Assembly: GCF_013377255.1 (NCBI RefSeq)
Contig: NZ_CP016614.1
Span: 1,744,501 to 1,808,500, forward strand
Reading direction: 5' to 3'
DNA length: 64,000 nt
Source: Mannheimia granulomatis
GTDB lineage: Bacteria > Pseudomonadota > Gammaproteobacteria > Enterobacterales > Pasteurellaceae
The position numbers were made by a program, and so were the translations under genes. The notes beneath the pieces were generated by a model that had not been told where the DNA came from, did no database searches, and saw only the letters and a program-made list of their open reading frames with translations. Shown piece after piece: positions 9,088 to 17,994 of this stretch. Within the stretch, counting starts at the first letter, position 1. Every line of letters begins with the position of its first letter.

Positions 9088-11643
9088 TTAAAATAATTCA
9101 CCACCTTTCAATACACCCGGAGGCGGCAAACCTAAACGCAATGGTTGCGTTTCCGTAGTAGGTGCTTTTTCCGTATAAGCCCTTTCGATAATATATCTTT
9201 TCGTTGGCTCGGTTCCTTTAATAAAAAACTCTTTACGTCCATTGCCTAAAAAGCCACTATTAGGATCAATATTTACTTCAATAATATTTTTCGGTAAAGG
9301 ATCTTTTTTAACCGGTTTATCAGCCAAAGCCACTTTCATGTAACTTGTCCAAGCCGGTAAAGCAGTATTAGAACCCGAGGCATTCTTACCTAAATTTCTT
9401 TTATTATCATCAAAACCGACATATACCACAGTTGAAATATCTGCACCAAAACCGGCATACCAAGTAGCTTTAGCATTATTGGTTGTTCCTGTTTTCCCCC
9501 CCACATCAGCACGCTTAATTGAATTTAGCATACGATAGCTTGTGCCTCGCCAGCCATTCTCCGGTTCACCGGTAATTGCACTTGCCAAAGCACTACGCAT
9601 TAAAAAGGCCAGTTCACTGCTAATAACATGTGGCGCATAACGAAGTCCTTTAACATGGTGAGATGATTCAGCCATTAAACTTGGAGCACTTTTTTCACCA
9701 TTATTCGTTTGCTGTAATTCCGGATCAATCTCAGCATTCTCCTCAGCTAAATCTTCTTCTTTTGTTAAGGTTACCGGTGCGGTATTTACCTGTGTTTCAT
9801 CATGAATTTTAACTGACTCAAAATACTCCGGCTCAGGATAAATAACAGGGTTATCACAGGCAGAGCATGCCACTACAGGATTTGCTTGATATAGCTCATA
9901 ACCTTGAGCATCAATAATTCTGTCAATAATATATGGTTCAATTAAATAACCGCCATTCTCAAAAACAGCATAGGCACGAGCCATTTCAAGCGGAGTAAAA
10001 GAAGCAGCCCCTAGCGCTAAAGACTCCGTTGCCAGATATTGACTATGATTAAAGCCAAAACGTTGTAAATAGCCGGCAACATAATCAATACCCGCCATTT
10101 GCAATACACGAATCGCTACCATATTTTTTGATTTTCCTAATGCCACCCTTGCCCGTAATGGTCCACCATAAACACCATCAGCATTTTTAGGTCGCCACTC
10201 TTTCTGGCCTTTCTTTTTAATAACAATAGGAGAATCACTAATTGTGGTGGATAAACTTAAACCTTTATTCATTGCAGCTACATAAATAAATGGTTTAATT
10301 GCTGAACCAACCTGCACTAAAGATTGAGTTGCACGGTTAAAACGGCTTTGCTCAAAACTAAATCCACCAACAATCGCTTCAATTGCACCATTTTCGCTAT
10401 TAATTGAAACTAATGCAGAATTAACTTCCGGAATCTGTCCCAGTACCCACTCTTTATTTTTATTTTGGCGTACCCAAATTTGCTCACCTGCTTTCAATCC
10501 TTTACTTGCAAATGAAGCATTTACACGCTTCAAACTATCGCTTTCACCATTAGCCAGCAAAATTGTATATTTTGATTTATCAACTTCAATCACTGCAGCC
10601 GGAGTAAAAGGTTCTGATTTTGGCAATTTACTTAAGTGATCGATAATCTTCTCTTCGTCCCAAGCTGAGTTACCTGTCCATAATTTTTCAGCCCCTCTCC
10701 AACCATGACGACGATCATAATCAATTAAATTCTCACGCAAAGCATCTTGTGCAGCTTTCTGGTCTGCCGAAATGACGGTCGCATACACTTTCAAGCCTTT
10801 GTTATATGCGATATTCTCGCCATAGCGTTTAACAATCTCTTGGCGTACCATTTCCGTTACATAGTCAGCTCTAAACTCTAAAGCCGCTCCGTAATAGCTT
10901 GCTACCACAGGTTCGGCTTTTGCTTTTTCATATTCTTCTTTAGAGATATCCCCTGTTTCTAACATTCGCCCCAATACTACATTGCGACGATCTTCTGCTC
11001 GTTTAACCGAATAAAGCGGATTCATTGTAGAAGGCGCTTTCGGTAAACCGGCGATAATTGCAATTTCAGATAGCGTAAGCTCACTTAGCGTTTTATTAAA
11101 ATAAGTTTTAGCTGCCGCTGCTACACCGTGAGAACGATAGCCTAAATAAATTTTATTAAGGTAAAGTTCTAAAATTTCATCCTTGGTTAAAACCTGTTCA
11201 ATTTCAAGGGCTAAAATCGCCTCTTTAGCCTTACGTTCTAAGCTTCGTTCAGGAGTAAGAAAAAAGTTTTTTGCTAATTGCTGAGTAATAGTACTTGCAC
11301 CTTGGGTATCCCCTTGGCTGGTACGCCATAATGCACGCATAATGCCTCTAGGATCGATCCCTTTATGTTCATAAAAACGAGCATCCTCTGTTGCAAGAAT
11401 GGCTTTACGCAACATTGGCGGAACATCCTCCAATTTCACAGGAATACGGCGCTCTTCACCTACCTCACCAATCAATTTACCATCTAAAGTAAAAATCTGC
11501 ATAGGCTGTTGTAGCTCAACATTCTTTAACGTTGCCACATCTGGCAAATCTGATTTGATGTGCATATACAGCAAACCGGCGATTACCCCACCTAAAATGA
11601 AGAGCGAAAGTAAAGTACTAAATATTATTTTTGCGATCCGCAT
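9088..11643 (-). CDS. mrcA: Penicillin-binding protein 1A
   Basis: An 851-residue bifunctional class A penicillin-binding protein of the inner membrane that polymerises and cross-links peptidoglycan. A single N-terminal membrane helix (about residues 7-28) is followed by the glycosyltransferase domain with ATEDARFYEHKGID and an OB-like insert. The transpeptidase domain carries the SAIKPF active-site serine, the SKN motif and GKTGTTNNA. Length matches H. influenzae PonA. It is divergent from comA, and a CRP-S-like site overlaps its first codons, as expected for the Haemophilus-type com/ponA arrangement. Confidence 0.96.
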   Translation of the reverse strand: MRIAKIIFSTLLSLFILGGVIAGLLYMHIKSDLPDVATLKNVELQQPMQIFTLDGKLIGEVGEERRIPVKLEDVPPMLRKAILATEDARFYEHKGIDPRGIMRALWRTSQGDTQGASTITQQLAKNFFLTPERSLERKAKEAILALEIEQVLTKDEILELYLNKIYLGYRSHGVAAAAKTYFNKTLSELTLSEIAIIAGLPKAPSTMNPLYSVKRAEDRRNVVLGRMLETGDISKEEYEKAKAEPVVASYYGAALEFRADYVTEMVRQEIVKRYGENIAYNKGLKVYATVISADQKAAQDALRENLIDYDRRHGWRGAEKLWTGNSAWDEEKIIDHLSKLPKSEPFTPAAVIEVDKSKYTILLANGESDSLKRVNASFASKGLKAGEQIWVRQNKNKEWVLGQIPEVNSALVSINSENGAIEAIVGGFSFEQSRFNRATQSLVQVGSAIKPFIYVAAMNKGLSLSTTISDSPIVIKKKGQKEWRPKNADGVYGGPLRARVALGKSKNMVAIRVLQMAGIDYVAGYLQRFGFNHSQYLATESLALGAASFTPLEMARAYAVFENGGYLIEPYIIDRIIDAQGYELYQANPVVACSACDNPVIYPEPEYFESVKIHDETQVNTAPVTLTKEEDLAEENAEIDPELQQTNNGEKSAPSLMAESSHHVKGLRYAPHVISSELAFLMRSALASAITGEPENGWRGTSYRMLNSIKRADVGGKTGTTNNAKATWYAGFGADISTVVYVGFDDNKRNLGKNASGSNTALPAWTSYMKVALADKPVKKDPLPKNIIEVNIDPNSGFLGNGRKEFFIKGTEPTKRYIIERAYTEKAPTTETQPLRLGLPPPGVLKGGELF

Positions 11644-11650
11644 CGAAAAA
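11629..11650 (+). promoter_or_regulatory. CRP-S-like competence site controlling comA-E
   Basis: The left half is TTTTGCGATC and the right half, after CG, is CATCGAAAAA. By eye 19 of 22 positions agree with the H. influenzae CRP-S pattern (TTTTGCGATC, two bases, GATCGCAAAA), including the C6/G17 core that makes such sites depend on Sxy as well as CRP. It is centred about 127 bp upstream of the comA start, with TATAAA at 11680-11685 as a possible -10. The site also covers the mrcA start codon, so it could affect both genes. Confidence 0.75.
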
Positions 11651-11766
11651 ATCTCTTTTGGTTAATGACTAAAAGGAAATATAAAGCCAATATTAAAGCC
11701 CTAAGTATAAGCGAAAAACGCTAACTTTGCCCTAATTAATTACAAATATTTACTTATTAATCAATT

Positions 11767-12481
11767 ATGAAATTACTACAGAAAGTTTCAAAAGCTTGTT
11801 TGCAGCCCTATGTTTTAGGGCTAAGTGAAGATGAACATTACTACTGCTTAGTCAAAAAAGAAACCGAAAAATTCACTGTTTTCTGGCAAAAAAAGCCCTT
11901 TGACTTAGCTTGCTTTATTCAAATGAATACAAGCGAAAAACTCAATCAACACAGAGAAAAATTGAACCTAATTCGCCCTGTTTCGCACAGCTATATTTGG
12001 CGAAAAACTGTTTTTTTGCCAAAAACTTTAAACACAATTCAATTACACCAACACATTATTCAAATTTTGAAAAATGAGCAGCCACTTTCTATTGAAACAT
12101 TAAATTTTGATTATCAACAATTCCCACTCAGTAATAACAATCTTAATAAAATTGTTATCTATGCATTACGTAAAAGCTATGCAGATAATCTCACTCAAAT
12201 ACCTTGCGTATTAGATTGTGAACTACATTGCTATATTAGAGCAATTTCTTACTTACTTTAAAAATCTAACAGACAAAACTGAATTTCCACCGTTTTCTTT
12301 CCAACAAAAAACTGTGCAATTCACTGAAGCCAATATCCGTTTTCTCCCAATAGCACCGGAGAACTGTATCAAAATCGAAGATATTGAAATTTCAGAATCG
12401 GAAATAAATAGCATACACAACAAGCATCTCTATCTGCTGGCTGTAGGAGCAAGTTTATGGAATGGCAAGGTATTGATTTAG
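11767..12481 (+). pseudogene. comA: comA (PilM-like competence protein), frameshifted
   Basis: The first gene of the competence operon, encoding an actin-like PilM/HofM-type protein that works with ComB-D at the inner membrane in DNA uptake. As read it is split: frame 1 runs 11767-12261 and stops after RAISYLL; the rest continues in another frame to 12481 (TYFKNLTDKTEF to LAVGASLWNGKVLI). The break lies in CTTACTTACTT (12248-12258). Removing one four-base CTTA unit restores one frame of 236 residues reading RAISYFKNLTDKTEF, close to the size of ComA in relatives. It may be a real inactivating duplication, a slippage variant or a sequencing error. Its end overlaps comB by 25 bp. Confidence 0.72.
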
Positions 12482-12975
12482 CCAGCAATGCACAAAGTAA
12501 ATGGGTATTTACAACATACTATCTGATTAAAAAGATGGCATTGGTGTCATTTTCTCTTATTGGAATAGCTCTATTTCTCATTTTTTATCATTTGCAAAAA
12601 AAGCAAGAAATTTACCCGCTTGTAGAGAAATTAAACCAATTACAAACAGAAAGTCGCGCTCTAGAAAATAAGATTGCAAATTTACAGAGCCATAATCAAG
12701 TCTCACTACCTGTTAGTACAAAAAAAGAGATAGAAAAATTCATACCATTGATTATGCAATTTCCGCTAAAAAAAGGCGGAATCAATACTATTCAACTTTA
12801 TCATGACAACCGACTTTATTTAAAAATCAGTGGAAAGATCAGCTCACAAGAAGATTTTCAGGCACTTGATAAATACCTCAAAGAACAACAATTTTTTGAG
12901 TTAAAAACAGATCATATTAGTGTTAACAATAAAAATGAAACTGAATTTATTTTCACCCTTAAATATCAAGGATAA
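12457..12975 (+). CDS. comB: Competence protein ComB (PilN-like)
   Basis: A 172-residue single-pass inner-membrane protein at the PilN position. One membrane helix (about residues 27-46, ALVSFSLIGIALFLIF) is followed by a coiled-coil-prone stretch (KLNQLQTESRALENKIANL) and a small periplasmic domain, the usual PilN layout. Sequence identity to PilN is weak, so the name rests on operon position and architecture. The start has AGGAGC upstream and overlaps the end of comA. Confidence 0.8.
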   Translation: MEWQGIDLASNAQSKWVFTTYYLIKKMALVSFSLIGIALFLIFYHLQKKQEIYPLVEKLNQLQTESRALENKIANLQSHNQVSLPVSTKKEIEKFIPLIMQFPLKKGGINTIQLYHDNRLYLKISGKISSQEDFQALDKYLKEQQFFELKTDHISVNNKNETEFIFTLKYQG

Positions 12976-12978
12976 AAA

Positions 12979-13524
12979 ATGGAATTCATCAAGAAAAAAC
13001 TAATGCATTTATATCTAAACCCACATAAAAACGGGTTTATTTTTCTCTCTACCATTATTTATAAAAAGCAGATTATATTGATAATATTAACACTTATTTT
13101 TCTTATTTACCCAATAATTAACGTAGTTAAAATACACTTTTGGGAAATAGAAACAAAGCAAGAGATAATTAATCAAACCAAAGTTATTGAACATCAACAA
13201 GCAATATATAACACTTTGCTAGAAAAGGAGAAAGCACTAAACAATAAAAACTTTAATTTAACAAATATTAACGAAAACATACAGCAAATTGCTCAGAAAA
13301 ATCGTCTTCAGATTCATAATCTGCAATGGAATTTAGAAAAAGGAAAAAGTATTGAACTGCAAGTAGTTCATCATAGTTCATCCATTTTTAATTTTATTCA
13401 AGAACTCAATCAGATTCCTTATTTAAAATTCAATATGATTTCTCTAACTAAATCTACTCAGGAAAGAAAACTGGAGCTCAATACTATTCTAGTACCTAGT
13501 ACTAATAAGGAAGAATATGAATAA
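12979..13524 (+). CDS. comC: Competence protein ComC (PilO-like)
   Basis: A 181-residue protein at the PilO position. A membrane helix lies at about residues 29-49 (IILIILTLIFLIYPIINVV), followed by a coiled-coil segment and a periplasmic domain. It begins 3 bp after comB with an AAGGA site, and its end overlaps comD by 8 bp, so translation is probably coupled. It is AT-rich and low in sequence conservation; the assignment depends mainly on operon position. Confidence 0.78.
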   Translation: MEFIKKKLMHLYLNPHKNGFIFLSTIIYKKQIILIILTLIFLIYPIINVVKIHFWEIETKQEIINQTKVIEHQQAIYNTLLEKEKALNNKNFNLTNINENIQQIAQKNRLQIHNLQWNLEKGKSIELQVVHHSSSIFNFIQELNQIPYLKFNMISLTKSTQERKLELNTILVPSTNKEEYE

Positions 13525-13924
13525 ATATTTCTTATCTATTTTATTACTTTGCTGCAATGCAGTGGCAGATCCTTTTTTTGGCACGACTAACACTACAGAA
13601 AATGAACAATTAACAGAGGTAGAAAATGATATTGCAAAAAATAATGAAAATTTAACCGCTTGCAAACCTTCTACAAATCTATTTTCTATTAATCTACCTA
13701 CTGAATTTGAAAAACTAAAACTAGTTGGTTTAATAAAAATAGATAATAGTTTTAGAGCATTATTTATTGATGAAAAAGATCAGCTTTTTGACTTCAGGGA
13801 AAATGAATTAGTCAACAATCATCAAATTGAGATAAAAACTATTACGCTTAAATCTATTACTTATATTGATTGGAAATTGACTCAACACTGTAATACGCCT
13901 TATGAAGTCACCTTAAAATTATAG
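13517..13924 (+). CDS. comD: Competence protein ComD (PilP-like)
   Basis: A 135-residue protein at the PilP position, between PilO-like and secretin genes. A signal sequence (MNKYFLSILLLCCNAVADP) precedes a charged linker and a small beta-rich domain with FEKLKLVGLIKIDNSFRALF, which resembles the PilP pattern of a short LVG strand. It would link the inner-membrane complex to the ComE secretin. It has no lipobox of the usual form; two cysteines lie in the signal region. Confidence 0.75.
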   Translation: MNKYFLSILLLCCNAVADPFFGTTNTTENEQLTEVENDIAKNNENLTACKPSTNLFSINLPTEFEKLKLVGLIKIDNSFRALFIDEKDQLFDFRENELVNNHQIEIKTITLKSITYIDWKLTQHCNTPYEVTLKL

Positions 13925-13932
13925 AGGTTTAT

Positions 13933-15237
13933 ATGTCCAAAATTCTCTCATTATTATTGCTTACTCCTTCTCTTGTCTTAGCAAATACATTATCTATTTC
14001 ATTAAAAAATGCCCCAACACCTGCAATATTGACCTATTTAGCAGAAGAAACCGATAAAAATATTGTATTGGAAGATAATATAGACACTAAAACCACCTTA
14101 CGTTTAGACAATAAATCTATTGATGAAATATTAAAAACAATAAGTAAAATCAATAAATTATCGTTAAAGCAAGAGAATGATATTGCTTATATCAATAAAC
14201 AAGAAAATAAGTTAGAAAGTATGCCACCAATCGCTCATTTGCAAAATAATGGGAAAATTCAACCGCTTGCTCCACCAAAACTTATCACGAAAACGATCAA
14301 ACTTTATTATGCTAAAGCTTCTGAAATAATAGACTCTTTAACTAAAGGTAGTGGTACATTTCTATCGGAAAACGGCTATATTCATTTTGATGAAAGAAGT
14401 AATAGTTTGATTATTAAAGACAGCGAAAAGTCGTTACGAAATATAGAAAAATTAGTAAAAACACTCGATCATCCAACTGAGCAAATTGCTATAGAGGCCA
14501 GAATTGTAACTATTAGCAGCGAACACCTACAAGAGCTTGGTGTACGCTGGGGTATGTTTTCCTCAAGTCCGGATCATTATAAATTTGGCGGCAAGCTGGA
14601 AGGCAATGGTTTGAACAATGTGGCTAACAATTTAAATGTTAATTTCCCGGTAGCAAATGGAGCTTCTGCGGTATTACAAGTTGCCTCAATTAATAGTCGC
14701 CTACTAGATTTGGAGCTTTCTGCACTTGAGCAAGAAAACAGTGTAGAAATTATTGCAAGCCCCCGCCTACTCACTACCAATAAAAAAGCCGCCAGTATCA
14801 AACAAGGTACGGAAATTCCTTATGTGATGTATAACACAAAATCAGAAGCAACTGATGTTGAGTTTAAAGAAGCCGTATTAGGGCTGGAAGTTACCCCTCA
14901 CCTTTCCACGCACAATCAGATCTTACTGGATCTGATTGTGACTCAAAATTCTCCTAATTCGCAATCCGGTAGCAGTGGTTTAATTACCATAGATAAACAA
15001 GAATTGAATACACAAGTCTTTGCCAAACACGGAGAAACCATTGTTTTAGGTGGTATTTTCCAACATTTAACCCAAAAAGGAGAAGATAAAGTACCAATTT
15101 TAGGCTCAATTCCCTTTATTAAACGGCTGTTTAGCCAAACCCGAGATAAAATCAGCAAGCGGGAATTAGTCATTTTCGTTACCCCTTATATTTTGCAATC
15201 TAGTGAGAAAACCATCACCACCTCAAAATTAAAATAG
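13933..15237 (+). CDS. comE: Competence secretin ComE (PilQ/HofQ-like)
   Basis: A 434-residue outer-membrane secretin that forms the channel for the competence pilus and DNA uptake. It has a signal peptide (MSKILSLLLLTPSLVLA), an N-terminal secretin/TonB short domain (about 25-85), an N1-type domain (about 120-180) and the C-terminal secretin domain. The last contains the signature VPILGSIPFIKRLFSQ and ELVIFVTPYIL. H. influenzae ComE is about 445 residues. It ends the operon here; comF, which follows in H. influenzae, is not present. Confidence 0.92.
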   Translation: MSKILSLLLLTPSLVLANTLSISLKNAPTPAILTYLAEETDKNIVLEDNIDTKTTLRLDNKSIDEILKTISKINKLSLKQENDIAYINKQENKLESMPPIAHLQNNGKIQPLAPPKLITKTIKLYYAKASEIIDSLTKGSGTFLSENGYIHFDERSNSLIIKDSEKSLRNIEKLVKTLDHPTEQIAIEARIVTISSEHLQELGVRWGMFSSSPDHYKFGGKLEGNGLNNVANNLNVNFPVANGASAVLQVASINSRLLDLELSALEQENSVEIIASPRLLTTNKKAASIKQGTEIPYVMYNTKSEATDVEFKEAVLGLEVTPHLSTHNQILLDLIVTQNSPNSQSGSSGLITIDKQELNTQVFAKHGETIVLGGIFQHLTQKGEDKVPILGSIPFIKRLFSQTRDKISKRELVIFVTPYILQSSEKTITTSKLK

Positions 15238-15266
15238 CATAAATTTAAGCAAAAAGAGGGGAATTG

Positions 15267-15275
15267 TGATAGAAT
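15267..15275 (+). promoter_or_regulatory. Possible extended -10 promoter for nusB
   Basis: TGATAGAAT matches the TGn-TATAAT extended -10 form at five of six hexamer positions and lies about 40 bases upstream of the nusB start. No -35 hexamer is evident. Confidence 0.35.
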
Positions 15276-15313
15276 CAGCCGTCATTTTTTGCTGTTAGAA
15301 ATTAAGAGGTATT

Positions 15314-15727
15314 ATGAAAGTTTCTCCCCGTCGCCGTGCAAGAGAATGTGCAGTGCAAGCAATTTATTCTTGGTACATTTCTCACAATACAGTTGAAGAG
15401 GTCGAATTAGCCTTTGTTACCGATCAAGATATGAATGGCGTTGATATGCCTTACTTCCGTAAACTTTTCCGTGGTGTTGTCAATAATGTTGAAGCCATTG
15501 ATGAAGCATTACGTCCTTATTTAGATCGTAATGAAGCCGATATCGACCCAATTGAACGTTCTATTTTGCGTTTATCCGGCTATGAATTAAAATTTGAGCA
15601 TGATGTACCTTTCCGTGTAGTTATTAATGAAGGTATTGAGGTTGCAAAAGTATTTGGTTCCGATGATAGCCACAAATACATTAACGGTATTTTAGACAAA
15701 TTAGCCCCAGCATTAGGAAAGAAATAG
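15314..15727 (+). CDS. nusB: Transcription antitermination factor NusB
   Basis: A 137-residue all-helical RNA-binding protein that, with NusE, binds boxA in rRNA operons and prevents premature termination. It begins KVSPRRRARECAVQAIYSW, a typical NusB N-terminus, and contains DPIERSILRLSGYELKF and VVINEGIEVAKVFG. The start has an AAGAGGT site. The order nusB-thiL-pgpA is the same as in E. coli. Confidence 0.96.
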   Translation: MKVSPRRRARECAVQAIYSWYISHNTVEEVELAFVTDQDMNGVDMPYFRKLFRGVVNNVEAIDEALRPYLDRNEADIDPIERSILRLSGYELKFEHDVPFRVVINEGIEVAKVFGSDDSHKYINGILDKLAPALGKK

Positions 15728-15733
15728 CCACTT

Positions 15734-15758
15734 CCCCAATTTTGTAACAAAATTGGGG
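15734..15758 (+). terminator. Hairpin between nusB and thiL
   Basis: CCCCAATTTTGT (15734-15745) and ACAAAATTGGGG (15747-15758) form a long inverted repeat with a tiny loop, followed by ATTTTG. The T run is short, so it is likely an attenuator or partial terminator inside the nusB-thiL-pgpA unit. Confidence 0.6.
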
Positions 15759-15790
15759 ATTTTGATAATAAATAATCTCAAGGAAATTTT

Positions 15791-16771
15791 ATGGGTGAAT
15801 TTGATATTATTGAACGCTACTTTAATGCCTCTCAACGTCCACCTCGCAAAGATGTATTACTTTCTATCGGTGATGACTGTGCAGTAACCTCCCTTAAGCC
15901 TAACCAACAGCTTGCGATTACAACAGATACGCTTGTCTGTGGCACACACTTTTTGCCGACTATTTCACCGGCTGATCTCGCTTACAAGAGTGTTGCAAGC
16001 AATTTAAGTGACCTCGCTGCAATGGGGGCTGAACCGGCGTGGTTCTCTTTAGCACTCACATTACCGGAAATTAATCACGAATGGCTGGCGGAATTTAGCA
16101 CACATTTCTTTGAGATTCTGGACCATTATAACGTCGATTTAATTGGAGGAGATACCACACAGGGGCATCTCTCACTAACTATTACAGCCCAAGGGATTGT
16201 GCCACAAGATAGAGGCCTATTTCGCCATAATGCAAAAGTAGGTGATTGGATCTATGTCTCAGGCACGCTTGGAGATAGCGCAGGCGGCTTAAAATTACTC
16301 CTTAACCAGACCGAAGAAACACCAACTTGGAATGCAGAAGAAAGCTACTTAATCCAACGCCATTTACGCCCAATACCTCGCGTGTTACTTGGCTTAACTA
16401 TTGCCCCTATCGCAAATGCCGCCATTGATATTTCAGATGGGCTTTTATCTGATTTAAGCCATATTCTCAAACGCAGCGAATGTGGTGCGGTAGTAAATCT
16501 GGAAGATCTCCCGCTTTCAGAAGAATTACTCAAGCGTTACTCTCGTTCAGAGGCGGAGCATTTTGCATTAACCGGTGGGGAAGATTACGAACTCTGCTTT
16601 ACCGTACCCAATGACAATAAACAAAAATTAGAAAAAGAATTAACGAATATCGGGGTAAATTATACTTGTATAGGGCAAATTCGTTCTGCAAAAGAAGGAC
16701 TAACTTTATTACGTCATAATGAGCCTTACTCGCTGCCTAGCTATATCGGCTATGATCACTTCAAAAAATAA
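15791..16771 (+). CDS. thiL: Thiamine-monophosphate kinase
   Basis: A 326-residue enzyme of the PurM-like ATP-grasp-fold superfamily that makes thiamine diphosphate from the monophosphate. Motifs are GDDCAVT near the N-terminus, TTDTLVCGTHF, LSDLAAMGA, GGDTTQG and DISDGLLSDL. The start has AAGGAAAT. It is followed by pgpA after 5 bp. Confidence 0.95.
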   Translation: MGEFDIIERYFNASQRPPRKDVLLSIGDDCAVTSLKPNQQLAITTDTLVCGTHFLPTISPADLAYKSVASNLSDLAAMGAEPAWFSLALTLPEINHEWLAEFSTHFFEILDHYNVDLIGGDTTQGHLSLTITAQGIVPQDRGLFRHNAKVGDWIYVSGTLGDSAGGLKLLLNQTEETPTWNAEESYLIQRHLRPIPRVLLGLTIAPIANAAIDISDGLLSDLSHILKRSECGAVVNLEDLPLSEELLKRYSRSEAEHFALTGGEDYELCFTVPNDNKQKLEKELTNIGVNYTCIGQIRSAKEGLTLLRHNEPYSLPSYIGYDHFKK

Positions 16772-16776
16772 ACTGT

Positions 16777-17250
16777 ATGAAATCTATCGATCTTAAAAAT
16801 CCAATCCATTTTTTTGCATTCGGATTTGGCTCAGGCTTATTAAAACCGGCCCCCGGCACCTGGGGAACAGTTGCAGGCTTAATTGTAGCAATTATATTAT
16901 GGCATCTAACCAAATCTCCGTTATTTTTTGTTCTACTGACGCTCATCTCATTTATTTTTGGGTGCTATATTTGCACTCAAACCAGCCGAGATCTAGGTAT
17001 CCACGATGACGGTAGAATTGTTTGGGACGAAATTGTCGCCATTTTTCTGATGTTTAGCTGCCTACCGGAATATAACTTGCTCGGTTACTTTTTTACCTTC
17101 ATTAGTTTTCGATTTTTCGATATTGTAAAGCCTTACCCTATCCGATATTTTGACGAAAAACTCGAAAACGGATTAGGTATTATGTTTGACGATATTCTCG
17201 CGGCTATTTACTCCCTCATTTCACTGCATATTTTGTACTGTTTTATTTAA
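16777..17250 (+). CDS. pgpA: Phosphatidylglycerophosphatase A
   Basis: A 157-residue inner-membrane phosphatase that converts phosphatidylglycerophosphate to phosphatidylglycerol. The family motif GSGLLKPAPGTWGT near residue 18 and DDGRIVWDEIVA are present, with several membrane helices. It follows thiL after 5 bp with a weak ribosome binding site, consistent with coupled translation. Confidence 0.94.
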   Translation: MKSIDLKNPIHFFAFGFGSGLLKPAPGTWGTVAGLIVAIILWHLTKSPLFFVLLTLISFIFGCYICTQTSRDLGIHDDGRIVWDEIVAIFLMFSCLPEYNLLGYFFTFISFRFFDIVKPYPIRYFDEKLENGLGIMFDDILAAIYSLISLHILYCFI

Positions 17251-17257
17251 AGATTTT

Positions 17258-17884
17258 ATGCTTACTATTTTATTTATCCATCTCGCAGGGCTTGCCAGTC
17301 CCGGCCCCGATTTTTTCTATGTAGTCAGACAATCTGCCAGCCATTCAACTAAAAGCGGTATTTTAGCTGCAATCGGTATTTCTCTTGGGATTGTTTTCTG
17401 GGCAGGATTTGCTATTTTTGGCTTAGCGTGGCTGAGCAATAACATTGGTTCTCTGTTTCAATACTGCATTATGTTATTGGGTGGCTGCTATCTTGCCTAT
17501 ATCGGCTTAAAAATGGTACGAGTGCGGGAAAATATCACCTTCGTTGAAGATAAATCTAACCTCATACCGTTAAACAGTTGCACAGAAATTAAAAAAGGTT
17601 TACTAATCAATATTTTTAATGCCAAAGCCGGTGTTTATTTCACCAGTGTAGTATCTGCTTATTTAGGTAAATTTAGCCAAACCTCACAAATGTTTGAGTT
17701 GCTGTTTTTATTTGTTTTCACTACTTTTCTCTATTTTGCACTTATCGCCTTACTGTTTTCACGCAAGCCGATAAGACAATTTTACGCCAAATACAGCCAC
17801 TATATTGATAATGTGTCAGGTATCATCTTTATTTTATTTGGTTTAATGCTGATTTATGAAGGTATTACCCACCTAATACATTAG
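17258..17884 (+). CDS. LysE/RhtB family exporter, RhtC-like
   Basis: A 208-residue inner-membrane exporter of amino acids or their lactones. The N-terminus reads IHLAGLASPGPDFFYVVRQS, which closely follows E. coli RhtC (threonine efflux), and six hydrophobic segments are visible. The substrate is not certain. A longer frame starts inside pgpA at 17186; the ATG at 17258 gives the family N-terminus and starts 7 bp after the pgpA stop, so it is probably the fourth gene of the nusB operon. Confidence 0.86.
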   Translation: MLTILFIHLAGLASPGPDFFYVVRQSASHSTKSGILAAIGISLGIVFWAGFAIFGLAWLSNNIGSLFQYCIMLLGGCYLAYIGLKMVRVRENITFVEDKSNLIPLNSCTEIKKGLLINIFNAKAGVYFTSVVSAYLGKFSQTSQMFELLFLFVFTTFLYFALIALLFSRKPIRQFYAKYSHYIDNVSGIIFILFGLMLIYEGITHLIH

Positions 17885-17994
17885 ATCAAGCGGTTAAATT
17901 TTTACGAAAATTTGCGACAGCAAACTAGAATAAAATAGTGTTATTTTATACAGTTTCTGCTATGCTATCGCAAATTTCACTTTTGGACAAAAAC

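Noticed and set aside
11399..11665. Plus-strand frame of 88 codons over the mrcA 5' end
   Set aside because: It is antisense to the conserved mrcA N-terminus and has no recognisable product.
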